Part shown: positions 24,567-36,300 of the stretch, in pieces
How positions within the stretch are numbered: position 1 is the stretch's first letter
Layout: each line of letters begins with the position of its first letter
Assembly (NCBI RefSeq): GCF_018812025.1
Contig: NC_063045.1
Coordinates: forward strand, 17,409,046 to 17,473,045
Source of the DNA: Megalobrama amblycephala
Taxonomy: Eukaryota > Chordata > Actinopteri > Cypriniformes > Xenocyprididae
DNA length: 64,000 nucleotides
Direction of reading: 5' to 3'
Program-made: the position numbers and the translations under genes
Notes under the pieces: generated by a model
The model's database searches: none
Told to the model about the DNA's origin: nothing
The model's input: the letters and a program-made list of their open reading frames with translations, nothing else

Positions 24567-26940
24567 TAAAACCTTCAGAGTAATAATTGATTTATCAGAC
24601 AAAGGACAATTTCAGCACATAAGACAGCAGAAAACCTCTTTCTCTCAGCTCTTCTTATGACAGATGGCTATAAGAGATAAAAGGTGTTCTTTTATATTTT
24701 GATATATCCCACAAAACCATTCAAAAACATGCTGGCATTATTACATTATCTTCTTTATTATTGCATGTCCTACCCTAAATTGTCATTATAAAAATGAAAA
24801 TCTTATTCTCATTACCGTAAAACAACAACAGCAATGTATTTGTTGTTGTACTGCCTTCATTTTATGCAAATTTTACTAAAAATATCACTTGTATGGATCT
24901 AGATATAGACTGGATTTCAAAATTTAGACTAATCAGCCATTGCCTACACGGACAGCAGTATGACATGCCATAAAAAAAAAATTAGTTGAATTTCTAAATA
25001 CGGCATCTTTAAAATATCCAGAAACATGATGGACGTAAATTAGGAGCCAGAAATACTACTATAAATATCAATTAGGCTATAGCCGTGAAAACTTAGTGAA
25101 GTACATAATCTTCTGATGCATGAAGACGCCCATGAGCGGCGAGTTAAAACTCCCCCTTACTGGAGTCGCTCTCCATAAATCTGAAGGATCAAAGACACTC
25201 TCTGTGATAGAGGGAGAAATTTTTACTCTCGCTAATGGGTTAGAAACACAACTGAAACCATCTCCAAGACTACAATAGTCCATTAGCATCGAAACTGAAG
25301 GTTCATACAGCTGTCACGCACCAAGTAATGATTTCCTTTGCAAATATGCGCATTTGCAGTAATGAATTGGCACTTTCCACAAAAATGGTCCAAACAGGGC
25401 CTGAAACTCTTAAAAATTGTTTTTTTTTTTTCTCTCAACAATTTTTTTTTTTCAATTATTTCAATGCATGTTACCAAAGTTTCAGACATGTATATAGTTT
25501 AAAACATATTTAGCAATTTTCTAGAATTACATGTTTAATAAATATAAAATTTAGATGAAAAAAATACAATAATAATGATAAAAAAAATCAACAGGATGAG
25601 TAACAGGGTTGCAAATATAGCCTAAATTAAGCTGTCACTTAGTTTGGGACCAAAAGTTGATTTAATTTATGGGAAACTCATATTTCCTATGAATTCAAAT
25701 TTAAATATATTTTTAAATATTTTCTTTTTCTTACAGTAACTTTGGTAACCAAGTTGAATTGTTGTATTGACAAATGCAGTCAACACATTTTTGTAAAAGC
25801 TGTGAAAAAAAGCATTTTTTTTAGACATCTACATAATACTAATAAAGTATAAAGGCCTGTTCATGCCAAGGATGATAACTATAAATATATAGTTCTAAAA
25901 ATTGTTCTAAATATAACAGAATAGCAGATTCCACACCACAGCTACAACGACACAGAGAAAAGATATCGTTGGAATCACTTTCAGAACAATTTTTTTGGCT
26001 GATGAACGATAAAAACATTAACAGCCAATCAGAATCCATCCTGCTTTAAACAACTTGAGCATTTAAAGCAGACAACTAATATAGTTATCGCAATTGTTAT
26101 CTTTATAGTTGGGCCTTAAAATACGAGGGAAAAAAAGAAAAAAAGTGAGACCAACATTTTATCATTATTAATATTTTACTTAGTTTAATGTTTTATGAGT
26201 ATAGAAGCCAATGAAGCCTAGAACTTGTAACTAAAGCAATTTCAAAGAAAACGAGACACGAATGGTTCTAGCCAAAGAAGTCAATGGTGGGATTGTACTC
26301 CGTAAAAGTCTGAATGATTTTTATGTCAAACTGACGTAAGGAACTGGATGGCAAGGATTACATCATCGACCGGTGAGCCTGGCATTCACTCAAATGTCTT
26401 AAATATAAATGATACTGTGAAATTGCTTGGCTGTTTTGAGGAATGGGAAATGTATGGCATTCTACATCATGCAGCTACAGATATATTGCTGCATACCTGT
26501 TTTAAATCTCATTCTAAAAGAATCACAATAATAAACTACAGTAGACAGAAACCATGAAGAGGGAATACTCGAGCCGTAATCATCAGGCATAGCCTTCAGC
26601 GGGTGCCTGAACGCAGTGTTTTATTGAGGCTGCCGGCTGAAGAAGACCCTTCAAGAGTTGGCAGCTGAATTGACTGACAGTACTGTAGGAAACCCTCAGG
26701 CTGCAGAACTCAAAGTTCAGGCACTTGAGATGACCATGAAGAAAACACACACACTAAAGCTGTGAGATATATTGAAAATCTGAGACACAGAGACACAGTG
26801 ATTTTTTTGTTTTGTTTAAGAGCATTTCTAGATAGAATCAAAAAGTGTTAGATTTTATATTTCACTTTTCTGTGAATCAGTTCAAACTGTCATTTTGATT
26901 CATTTTTTATTGATTTTTTTTAGATTACACATTAGTACCC

Positions 26941-27003
<63 letters not shown>

Positions 27004-27030
27004 AATTGATTTATCATATAATTTACCAAT
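24567..27030. other. no gene seen; unique AT-rich DNA with a (TA)/(GA) tract
   Basis: Mostly unique sequence with poly-T near 25420-25452. A (TA)n(GA)n microsatellite occupies about 26945-27000. No exon, tRNA or TE was recognised with confidence. Confidence 0.4.
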
Positions 27031-27778
27031 AGTTATGAAAAAAATGAAAATTCTGTCATTTATTACTCACCCTCATGCCGTTCCACACCCGTAAGACCTT
27101 CGTTAATCTTCGGAACACAAATTAAGATATTTTAGTTGAAATCCGATGGCTCCGTGAGGCCTCCATAGGGAGCAATGACACTCCCTCTCTCAAGATCCAT
27201 AAAGGTACTAAAAACATATTTAAATCGGTTCATGTGAGTACAGTGGTTCAATATTAATATTATAAAGTGATGAGAATATTTTTGGAGAGCCAAAAAAACA
27301 AAATAACGACTTATTTAGTGATGGCCGATTTCAAAACACTGCTTCAGGAAGCATCGGAGCACAAATGAATCAGTGTGTTGAATCATGATTCAGATCACGT
27401 GTCAAGCTGCCAACGGCTGAAATCACGTGACTTTGGCGCTCCGAACAGCAGATTCGATACACTGATTCATTTATGATCCGATGCTTCCTGAAGCATTGTT
27501 TTGAAATCGGCCATCACTAAATAAGTCAATATTTAGTTTTTTTGGCGCACCAAAACTATTTATAATATTAATATTGAACCACTGAACTCACATGAACCGA
27601 TTTAAATATGTTTTTAGTACCTTTATGGATCTTGACAGAGGAAATGTCATTGCTCCCTATGGAGGCCTCACAGAGCCACAGAGTTGCGAAGATGAACGAA
27701 GGTTTTACGGATGTGGAACGGCATGAGGGTAAGTAATAAATGACAGAATTTTCATTTTTGGGTGAACTAACCCTTTAA
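27031..27778. mobile_element. fold-back element, GGGTTAGTTCACC family, copy 3
   Basis: The right end GGGTGAACTAACCCT is followed by TTAA (27775-27778). The left end lacks the outer ~15 bp and starts near ATGAAAATTCTGTCATT. Arms around CGTAAGACCTTCGTTAATC and the inner GTGATGGCCGATTTCAAAAC / GTTTTGAAATCGGCCATCAC pair fold back on each other. Confidence 0.75.
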
Positions 27779-28430
27779 ATACCATTATTTAGTGAAACAG
27801 TAAAACATAGTCTCGCATAACCAGACCTTCAGACTGACAGCAGAAGGTCTGGACTCTATTGCAGCTTTCATTGGCCGAGGACTGCCCAAGAGGACATTTG
27901 ACTGACATGTAACACAACCAATCACAGTTCGCTTTGTTCGCGTCATGTTTAGGGGCGTGAAAATGTAATGTCGGCATTCCTACAATAACAGACCGGCATG
28001 CATCTAATAAATGATTCATTCAAGAACGTTGTGCAAGTTTACTGCAACAATGCAGCAGCGAACTTCACAAATCCAGCGTTTAGTTGATCCTGATAAATGC
28101 TCATTGTCACAGTTGTAAACACAACAGAGTTCTTCCATGAGGGGGATCGACGGCAGCATTTGTTTCCAGGTGGACCGTCAATGAACACGACACACAAGTC
28201 TGCCGGATGATGACCAGAACGCCTTCCGTATTCAACTAATGAAAAAGCGTACGTAAGTTGACTATGGAAGGTGTAGGACGTAGTGTAAGCGTTTTGAACT
28301 GCAAGAGGCGTTACACTTTCTTTGTAAGCTGAATATGGAAGGTGGTCTGGCGGAAGCTAGTTATTTGACTTGTGTCAAATATGGATATTTATCTTACACA
28401 ACTGCAACGCTTCGCTTCAGAAGGCTTCAT
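27779..28430. other. no gene seen; includes a degraded repeat segment
   Basis: 28220-28340 (GTAGGACGTAGTGTAAGCGT) is related to the centre of the hairpin element at 45267-46052 (GTAGAACATTCAGCGTAAGC). The rest is unique. Confidence 0.35.
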
Positions 28431-28812
28431 ACTTGTTGGTCCCGTTCACTGCCATTATAAAGCTTGGATGCGTCAGGATAATTATTAATATAACTCTGAT
28501 TGTATTTGTCTGAAAGAAGAAAGTCCTATACACCTAGGATGACTTGTTGAATAAATAATGGGGTAATTTTCATTTTAAAGTGAACAATTGCTTTAACCCC
28601 CTGGAGTCGTATGGATTACTTTTATGATGGATGCACTTTTTTGGGCTTCGAAATCTTCCACTACCATTATAAAGTTTGGAAGAGCCAGGATATATTTTAA
28701 TATAACTTCAGTTGTGTTCGTCTGAAAGTAGATGGTCATATACACCTATGATGGCTTGAGGGTGAATAAATCATGGGATAATTTTCATTTTTTGGGTGAA
28801 CTAACCCTTTAA
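28431..28812. repeat. two diverged tandem right arms of a TTAA fold-back family
   Basis: CATTATAAAGCTTGGATGCG and CATTATAAAGTTTGGAAGAG start two similar blocks of about 160 bp. Each ends in ATTTTCATTTT. The second retains the terminus GGTGAACTAACCCT and TTAA at 28809-28812. Confidence 0.55.
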
Positions 28813-28877
28813 GTAATCTTTACCATATTTTACTTATTTCACATATAGTATATTATTTCAAATATAAGGCAAACATG

Positions 28878-29733
28878 CAGTACCGGTCAAAAGTTTGGAA
28901 ACACCACTATTTTTAATGTTTTTGAAAGAAATCTCTTATGCTCAACATTTATTTGATCAACAATACAGAAAAAAACAGTAATATTGTGTATTTTTTACAA
29001 TTTAAAATAAATGTTTTCTATTTTAATATACTTTAAAATGTAATTTATTTCTGTGATGCAAAACTGAATTCATCACACAACATCTCACTCCAGTCTTCTG
29101 TGTCACATGATCCTTCAGAAATCATTATAATATGATGATTTATGATCAATGTTGAAAACATTTGATATTTTTTTGAAACCTGTGATACTTTTTTCAGGAT
29201 TCATTGATGAATAAAAAGTTCATTCAAAATAGAAATATTTTCTAACAATATAAATCACTTTTTTTTATCAATTTAATACATCCTTGCTGAATAAAAATAT
29301 TAATTTTGAAATAAAAATATTAATTTCTTTCAAAAAAAGAAAGGAAAAAAATCTGACCCCAAACTTTTGAATATTGTTACAAAAGATTTCTATTTTAAAT
29401 AAATGCTGTTCTTTTTTTTCTTTTTTTTAACTTTTTGTTCATCAAAGTATCTTGAATCACACAGGTTATAAAAAAATATTAAGCAGCACAACTGCTTCCA
29501 AAATTGATAATAAATCAGTATTTTAGGATGATTTCTGAAGGTTCATGTGACACTGAATTACTGGAGTAATGGCTAATGAAAATTCAACTTTGCATGACAG
29601 AAATAAATAGTATTTTATTAAAATTTTATTTTTCTGTATTTTTGATCAAATCAATGCAGGCTTGATGAGTATAAGAAACTTCTTTCAAAAACATTAAAAA
29701 TAGTAAGGTTTCCAAAACTTTTGACTGGTACTG
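28878..29733. mobile_element. inverted-repeat DNA element (AGTACCGGTCAAAAGTTT ends)
   Basis: The left end CAGTACCGGTCAAAAGTTTG and right end AAAACTTTTGACTGGTACTG are inverse. The pairing runs on through TATTTTTAATGTTTTTGAAA. Each arm is about 65 bp. The interior (e.g. GATTTCTGAAGGTTCATGTG) has no ORF. A truncated relative is at 54390-54792. Confidence 0.8.
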
Positions 29734-30539
29734 TCACACACAAAAACTTTTTCACATTTGAATCTGCCAGATGCTTTATTATCAAAACATGTTTGCACTT
29801 TATTACTCCAAAGACATATTTTGGTTCCACCGCCAATGCCATCTAACATTGCGGCTGTTTTTGAGCTATGAACCATCTATTTTGGAAAAAATGTAACACT
29901 ATGGCCTAATGATAAATAGTCCTGACCCTTAGGCACATGTGCAAACAATTTGTTCTCAAAAACAAGTACTCCGACTTCACATGAAATTGCGGTCATTTTA
30001 AGATCTGTTTAATTAAGCTAAACACCCAAAATCGAATGAACATTACTAAAAATAAGCATCATTTCACTTCAGTAATGGATTATAAAACCAAGACCAAACT
30101 GTGGTAACTAGATCCACACAGCCAAAACAGAAATCAAGCACAGCTGAATCATGAGTCTTGAACAAATACAAAAAATGTAATACACCGCTCACATTCAACA
30201 AAGACCTATCCCAGGAAAACAGCATTCTTAACCAACCCAACAGCCCAGATAGCTATCATTCACACGTGTGATTCCAAAATCCTCATTCTTTACATAAATG
30301 TACCCCTTTTTTAACCTGAAATTGTTTCCAGAATCATCAAAGCCAAAATTATCACCTGAACCACAACGCCACCTGATTCCATTTAAAAGAAATCTAATTC
30401 CTGTTTGCCATGTTGCAAAATTTCATCCAAACAATGAGGCAGTTTGGCTGAAGATAAACTCTTACAAAACAAGCACAATGATTGTGCTCCACAATCACAT
30501 TATGTATCAAATGGAACACAAATCTGTTCTGGTCTAGTG
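29734..30539. other. no gene seen
   Basis: Unique AT-rich DNA. Short ORFs only. Confidence 0.4.
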
Positions 30540-31445
30540 TTAAAGGGTTAGTTCACCCAAAAATGAAAATTCTGTCATTAATGACTCACCCTCATGTCGT
30601 TCCAAACCCGTAAGACCTCCGTTCATCTTCGGAACACAGTTTAAGATATTTTAGATTTAGTCCGAGAGCTTTCTGTCCCTCCATTGAAAATGTATGTACG
30701 GTAGACTGTCCATGTCCAGAAAGGTAATAAAAACATCATCAAAGTAGTCCATGTGACATCAGTGGGTTAGTTAGAAGTTTTTGAAGCATCGAAAATACAT
30801 TTTGGTCCAAAAATAACAAAAACTACGACTTTATTCAGCATTGTCTTCTCTTCCGGGTCTGTTGTCAATCCAGGTTCACGACTCCGCAGTGACGCTGCTG
30901 ACGTGTTATCTGGTGCGCCCGAGCTTTGTTTACAGTCTGAGGGAGACGCACGGTACATTCAAGCTATTCTACATTGTTTGTATTTTGGTATTGCTATATT
31001 TTTTAAAATGGTGCGTAGGTGTGCATGTCGCGGATGTCTTAATCGCCAAAAACAATGAAGTACCAATGCCGACAGATGAAAGGATTCAATGGAATCAATT
31101 AAATGGAATCAATTCAATGGAAAGGATTCCGGAAGAGAATACAATACTGAATAAAGTCGTAGTTTTTGTTATTTTTGGACCAAAATGCATTTTCGATGCT
31201 TCAAAAACTTCTAACTAACCCTCTGATGTCACATGGACTACTTTGATGATGTTTTTATTACCTTTCTGGACATGGACAGTATACCGTACATACATTTTCA
31301 ATGGAGGGTCAGAAAGCTCTCGGACTAAATCTAAAATATCTTAAACTGCGTTCCGAAGATGAACGGAGGTCTTACGGGTTTGGAACGACATGAGGGTGAG
31401 TCATTAATGACATAATTTTCATTTTTGGGTAAACTAATCCTTTAA
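30540..31445. mobile_element. TTAA-flanked fold-back element, GGGTTAGTTCACC family, copy 4, with THAP-like core
   Basis: TTAA at 30540-30543 and 31442-31445 flank inverted arms of about 300 bp (AGGGTTAGTTCACCC / GGGTAAACTAATCCT, then GTAAGACCTCCGTTCATC and its inverse). The roughly 300-bp centre between the arms is non-palindromic. From ATG 31008 it reads MVRRCACRGCLNR, followed in a shifted frame by VPMPTDERIQW. This resembles the start of a THAP zinc-finger domain (paired Cys, then Trp) as found in P-element-like transposases. It is broken and short. Confidence 0.6.
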
Positions 31446-32345
31446 TAATATGACATATTTCTATCCGGCAGATTGATATACAATCCAAAAGGAAATATCT
31501 AGCCAACATTACACTTGCACAGACACATTTACCACACTACAGTATTCAGTCTATAGGCCATTAATGTTTTTGGTTTGCAGTAATGGAGCCCTTAGGGAGC
31601 TGCACTTGTTGCGCTGGTTGATTTGTTTATGGGAACCATATTTTGTCTACAGTTTATTGAATGTCTGGCTGCTTAATAAACTTTACACACCTTTGTATCA
31701 AACCCCACATGAAATGTTTCTCTCAACATGGACAGTAAATCTATTTTCAAGTCAATCCTCATGTTCTGTTGAGATTTGTATGAAAATGCAGTCCAAAAGC
31801 ATCATTCAGATATTACTGAAACCCTTTGTTGGATCACAAATTAGGCAAAGTTTTTTCAAAACTTGGTCAATTAGAGAAATTTAGCAGATGGAAAATCAAT
31901 TTATCATTTTTCTTAGAGGACGTTTGAAGGATATTATCAAGAATAAAGAATAAATCTGATATTTAATGTTAAAAAACAACTATTAAAACAGTCACAAACA
32001 TCTTCAAACTATAAATGAGGGTTAATAAAATATCTAGTTGAGGTAATTGTGGGTTTGGTTGCCAGTTTAAGGAATCTGTGATACCTTTTAATGATGAATC
32101 ATTGGGTTGCATTTGCTCTTATGCCTATTAAACTGTTCATAGTTGTGCTGTCATTTCTGTTATCTGCATCTGATGGATCAGTGCAACACATACGCACTGC
32201 ATTATTATTCCTAATAAAACACAAAGATGACACCACATTTAAAAGCCACCAGGGAGTCACAGTTTAGCAGATGATCGCAGCCAGATGCTTTTATTAAAAA
32301 ATGACACTCATACCAGAGTTAAACCATAAACTATTGCAAATGGAG

Positions 32346-32346
<1 letters not shown>
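31446..32346. other. no gene seen
   Basis: Unique AT-rich sequence. The ORF at 31564-31884 (106 codons, + strand) is unsupported by any recognisable motif or splice context. Confidence 0.4.

Positions 32347-32406
<60 letters not shown>
32347..32406. repeat. (TA)n microsatellite
   Basis: About 59 bp of pure TA. Confidence 0.96.
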
Positions 32407-32411
<5 letters not shown>

Positions 32412-32917
32412 TTTTAGCTCTAACATTATATCCTATACAAACAACTTTATATCCTCTAGTTCATTCAAATGTGGATGCAATTCTGGTCCTGGATGATCCC
32501 GGAACTGCATTTTATAATTTTCTACGTTTCTTTTCTTCTTTATCTGACACACCCAGTTCAGGTCTTGGAGCTTCTACTAATGATCTGATGAAATAAATCC
32601 GATGTTTCAAATAAGGCAGACATCCAAAATGTGCATTGTTGGGGTACTCCAGAAACCTCAACTGCAAGAACTTTTATCATCTCCAAAGAAACATATAGAG
32701 CCTGAAAGATGGTTCTTGATAAAGGAGTGTGTAAGAACCATCAGAGAAAGGTCTCTAAAAATATTTACTTTTACAACTTTAAAACCATTTTCTTCAACTA
32801 CAACTTCTACAAATAAAAAAGTAATTTAACTGACAGGTTTATTGACTTTTCAGTCAGCCAGGGCTCTTTCTCAGTTACACATCATGTAATAAGTAAAGAA
32901 AAAAGAGATAGATTGTC

Positions 32918-32937
32918 AGACAGACAGACAGACAGAC

Positions 32938-33018
<81 letters not shown>
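32918..33018. repeat. (GACA)n(GATA)n array
   Basis: GACA units to about 32940, then about 19 GATA units. It lies about 135 bp downstream of the - strand signal-peptide exon, inside its first intron. Confidence 0.97.
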
Positions 33019-33152
33019 CTTCCTAACATATCCAAAAGTTTTATTTCAATAGTTAATACCTAGCCTATTTATGCTAAAATACTTATTAACATTTTAATAC
33101 ATTTAAATAAATAAAAATATACTGTAATAAAGCGGAGTTTGAAATGTCTTAC

Positions 33153-33237
33153 CTTGCTCAACTCCAGCCACTGTCAGCGTTTTAACCAGCAGAATTAATC
33201 CCGACATGCTCAGAAATGCCAAAATAAAGTCGGACAT
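33153..33237 (-). CDS. first coding exon of an unrecognised secreted/membrane protein (signal peptide)
   Basis: On the - strand an ATG at 33237-33235 sits in favourable context (A at -3). It reads MSDFILAFLS, then a hydrophobic GLILLV core and a TVAGVEQ end, 28 codons plus one base. A consensus donor follows (G|GTAAGA, 33153|33152). A short N-region, hydrophobic stretch and small residues before a phase-1 donor are typical of signal-peptide exons of extracellular proteins. The sequence upstream (33240-33440) is CpG-rich, unlike the AT-rich surroundings. I do not recognise the protein and found no convincing second exon leftward in this window, so the gene presumably has long introns or continues outside. 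A non-coding first exon or chance ORF is possible. Confidence 0.5.
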
Positions 33238-33445
33238 CGTGGCTGGATGTAGTCCCGAGCAGATCCGTTATCCGCCAGCGCCGATGATGATGATGATGAT
33301 GCCCAAGTTGAGTGTGAGCGAAGCCAGTCTCACGCCGCGCAGCGCTAAGCTCCGCTCCGCAGCGCAGCTCCTCCCGCAGGTGTGTGTGCGTGCGTGTGTG
33401 ACTGTACGGACAACACGGACTGCGTGCGCCTCCGTTTGAGGATAA
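33238..33445 (-). promoter_or_regulatory. CpG-rich promoter/5' UTR block
   Basis: This is a local GC- and CpG-rich island (for example the CGCCGCGCAGCGC and CCGCTCCGCAGCGC clusters near 33330-33365) in otherwise AT-rich DNA, directly upstream of the signal-peptide exon. It fits a CpG-island promoter for leftward transcription. A (GA)n tract and (GATA)n arrays lie further upstream. Confidence 0.45.
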
Positions 33446-33497
33446 CAAGGTAGGATGGGAGGGAGAGAGGGAGAGACGGGCGATAGGACAACGGTAG

Positions 33498-33504
<7 letters not shown>

Positions 33505-33537
<33 letters not shown>
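33505..33537. repeat. (GA)n tract
   Basis: About 16 GA dinucleotides between the CpG-rich block and the second GATA array. Confidence 0.95.
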
Positions 33538-33539
<2 letters not shown>

Positions 33540-33572
33540 CCTATCACAATACTGATTATTTTACACACTGTC

Positions 33573-33659
<87 letters not shown>
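33573..33659. repeat. (GATA)n array 2
   Basis: About 21 tandem GATA units upstream of the - strand promoter candidate. On the - strand it creates spurious Tyr-Leu-Ser-Ile frames. Confidence 0.97.
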
Positions 33660-33987
33660 GAAGGATGACTGAAGGAGAGAGGGGGATAGAGAGAGAGGAT
33701 ACAGAATAAAAAGGATGAAGGAAAATATACAGAAAGGATGAAGCAGAGGAAGGAAGGACAATGGATGCAAAGACAACAGATGTAAAAGAAAGAAAAAGAA
33801 AAGAAAGTAAGAAAGAAAACAAACAATGCGAGAAAGAAAGGATGGCTGGATGATGACAGAAGAAAAGAAGAAAGCATAATGGACTAAAGAGGGAAGGCAG
33901 GAAAGAAAGAATAGAGATAAACAGAACGAATGGCAGATAGAATGAACGATAGACAGAACAACAGACAGAATGATAGAACAAACAAAT

Positions 33988-33988
<1 letters not shown>

Positions 33989-34086
<98 letters not shown>
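33989..34086. repeat. (GATA)n array 3
   Basis: About 24 tandem GATA units. The sequence between arrays 2 and 3 is purine-rich (GAAAGAAAG / GGAAGGA). Confidence 0.97.
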
Positions 34087-35558
34087 CTAAAACGAACTGA
34101 TCTTTCTGGTAGCCTAAATATGAGTGTGTGTATGAGTGAAGGACAGTTCTGAAATCATTCTGAATTATTCATAACATAAACTTAGAGACTGACCACCAAA
34201 GTCCAGAGGTAACAGCTAGTTCAGTGTACATAAAACCCCTCAACAAATCCAAGCCATACGGAATCATTATTCCAACTGTCGTAAAAGCAGACCACCTCCG
34301 TCAGTCTTTCGTTCTCTGGGGTCTCATGGGGCCCACAGGTTTGGGTGTATCGATTTCAACTCGAGGCGCTGAAAACAACTCTTGGAAAACAAACTATAAA
34401 ATACTAGCTACACCATAAAGTCCCACGCCAAGAAAACCAAATCACCTCAAGAACCCGCCTGTTGCTTTATGCACGTGACTCGAAACCAAAGCTGTAATTC
34501 CGTGAAATCGAATTCTATCATTCTGATTCAGGAACACGTTTCTGGCAGCTAGTTGATCTGGTAGAGGTTTTTTTTTTGATGCCTTTATCTGGGTTTTACA
34601 AGATGTAACAAGAAGTGCTGGCACTAAAGCCTTGCGATTGTTGGTTTCTTGCACCATTATGCTGATACAAAAGAAATGGAGGCCAAGTCCGCTGCCTTTT
34701 AAAGTGGATGAATTCATTGCCTCCACTCAAAAGGGACTCGGGCACGCCAGCAGACACGCAATGATGCAATAAACTCGCGGTTTAATGCAGTTTTGCCATG
34801 TTTGTCTTCAAATCTTAGCAGGTGTCCTTGGCGCCACAGAACGTGTGAAACATCCAGCTCTAGCACGTCAGCGCGTCTAAGCGCGAAAACATCTGCAATT
34901 AATGAGCTTTCAGATGTGGAACGCACCGAAATTTGGTTTTCCTTTTCATTTGGTATGAAGCTAATTCAAAATGAGATTTTTAGGAAATGAGCGGAGGAGT
35001 CTCTTTGCTATGATTTTTTTTTTTTTTTTTTTTGGCCTGACAACATTTCCAGGATTGCCCATGATGCTCTGTGGCGTTTTCTTGAATAATTTGCACAACA
35101 TTTTAGGTTCATTAAGACAATGCGTAAAGCTGCTAAACATATGCAAAACAACAAGAATGAGCACTAGATAGCCTACTTTAACACTTAGAAATGCATTTGT
35201 ATTCTCTAAGATGTGGGCGGAGCTGGCAGATATGCATATGAATGAACATGTAAATACTGGCATAAAAGGTTTTATATTTGTAACACGAGCTTTTTGTCAG
35301 TGTTCTTGCAAAAAAACTGAGGTGAAATTGGTTGTAAATTATTTCGTTTACAGGTGATGTGCTTGATTTTTTCTTTTTTCTTTTCTTAATAGGCCTATAT
35401 TCTTGGTTGTACATGTTAGGCTACTCCAAATAAAAATGTTTGCGTAATATTTATCAGAATTTAATAATCTCTGCTTCTGAAACAACTTTCCTGTTCTGCT
35501 GACATCATCGAGAACTTTTTCAGCACCTCCCCTCCGATTTCCGGTTATGTCAAACGCT
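34087..35558. other. no gene seen
   Basis: Unique, moderately complex sequence upstream of the - strand promoter candidate, with poly-T near 35012-35033. Mirror ORFs on both strands have no protein features. Confidence 0.4.
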
Positions 35559-35793
35559 ATCTCACGACCAATTCGTACGTATTTTACGAGGTGGCTAATT
35601 CGTACGAATTCATATGATTTTTCATAAACCCCAGTGACGGGTAGGTTTTGGGGTTAGGGGTAGGTCATTCGTACGAATTCATACGAATTTGGCAACTCGT
35701 AAAATATGTACGATTTTGCAAAAAACAAGGTGAGGTCGTACGAATTCGTATGAATTAGACACCTCGTAAAATACATACGAATTACCGTGAGAT
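35559..35793. mobile_element. palindromic MITE rich in TTCGTACGAA
   Basis: Left ATCTCACGACCAATTCGTAC and right GTACGAATT...CGTGAGAT ends are inverse for about 65 bp, including TATTTTACGAGGTG / ACACCTCGTAAAATA. The self-complementary core TTCGTACGAA recurs. GGGTTAGGGGTAGG lies at the centre. Confidence 0.8.
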
Positions 35794-35828
35794 TAGGTTG
35801 GTTATGTAGAGATCCCTCCCCCCAATCT

Positions 35829-36300
35829 TGTGGGCCTATTTTTCTGCTGGAGGTCCTGGACATCTTGTTCAGATACATGACATCATGGATTCTATCAAAT
35901 ACCAACAGATAAAACAATCAAAACCTGACTGTCCCTTTTAGAAGTCATATAACGGGTCGTGATTGGATCTTCCATCAGGACAATGATCCAAAACAAACAT
36001 CAAAACACAAAAATATGTCACTGAACACAAAACCAAGCTCCTGCCATGGTCTGCCCAGTCCTCTGACCTGAACCCTAAAGAAAATGAGTGGAGTGAACTG
36101 AAGAGAAGAAGCACCAACATGGAGCTGGGAATCTGAAGGATCTGGAGAGATTCTGCATGAAGGAATGGTCTATGATATCTTGTCAGGTGATCTCCAAACT
36201 CATCAGGCATTATAGGAGAAAACTCAGAGCTGTTATCTTGGCAAAAGGAGGTTGCAATAACGTTTTGAATAAAAGGATATGATTAATTGTGAGAATTGTG
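35829..36300 (+). mobile_element. Tc1-like fragment, 3' part of the same family as 12669-13972
   Basis: Matches 13524-13960 closely (GGGCCTATTTTTCTG, GTCCTGGACATCTTGTTCAG, GGACAATGATCCAAAACAAA, CCTGAACCCTAAAGAAAATG). It begins abruptly inside the transposase right after the TTCGTACGAA MITE and ends near AATTGTGAGAATTGTG. It has indels and stops. Dead. Confidence 0.85.

Noticed and set aside
30841..31218. 125-codon ORF as a host gene
   Set aside because: It lies in the centre and right arm of a TTAA fold-back element. The only protein-like part is a short THAP-like start in another frame.
33182..33877. 231-codon minus-strand ORF overlapping the signal-peptide exon
   Set aside because: Its middle is (GATA)n read as Tyr-Leu-Ser-Ile repeats and its end is in a different frame from the signal exon. 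It exists because the arrays lack stops.
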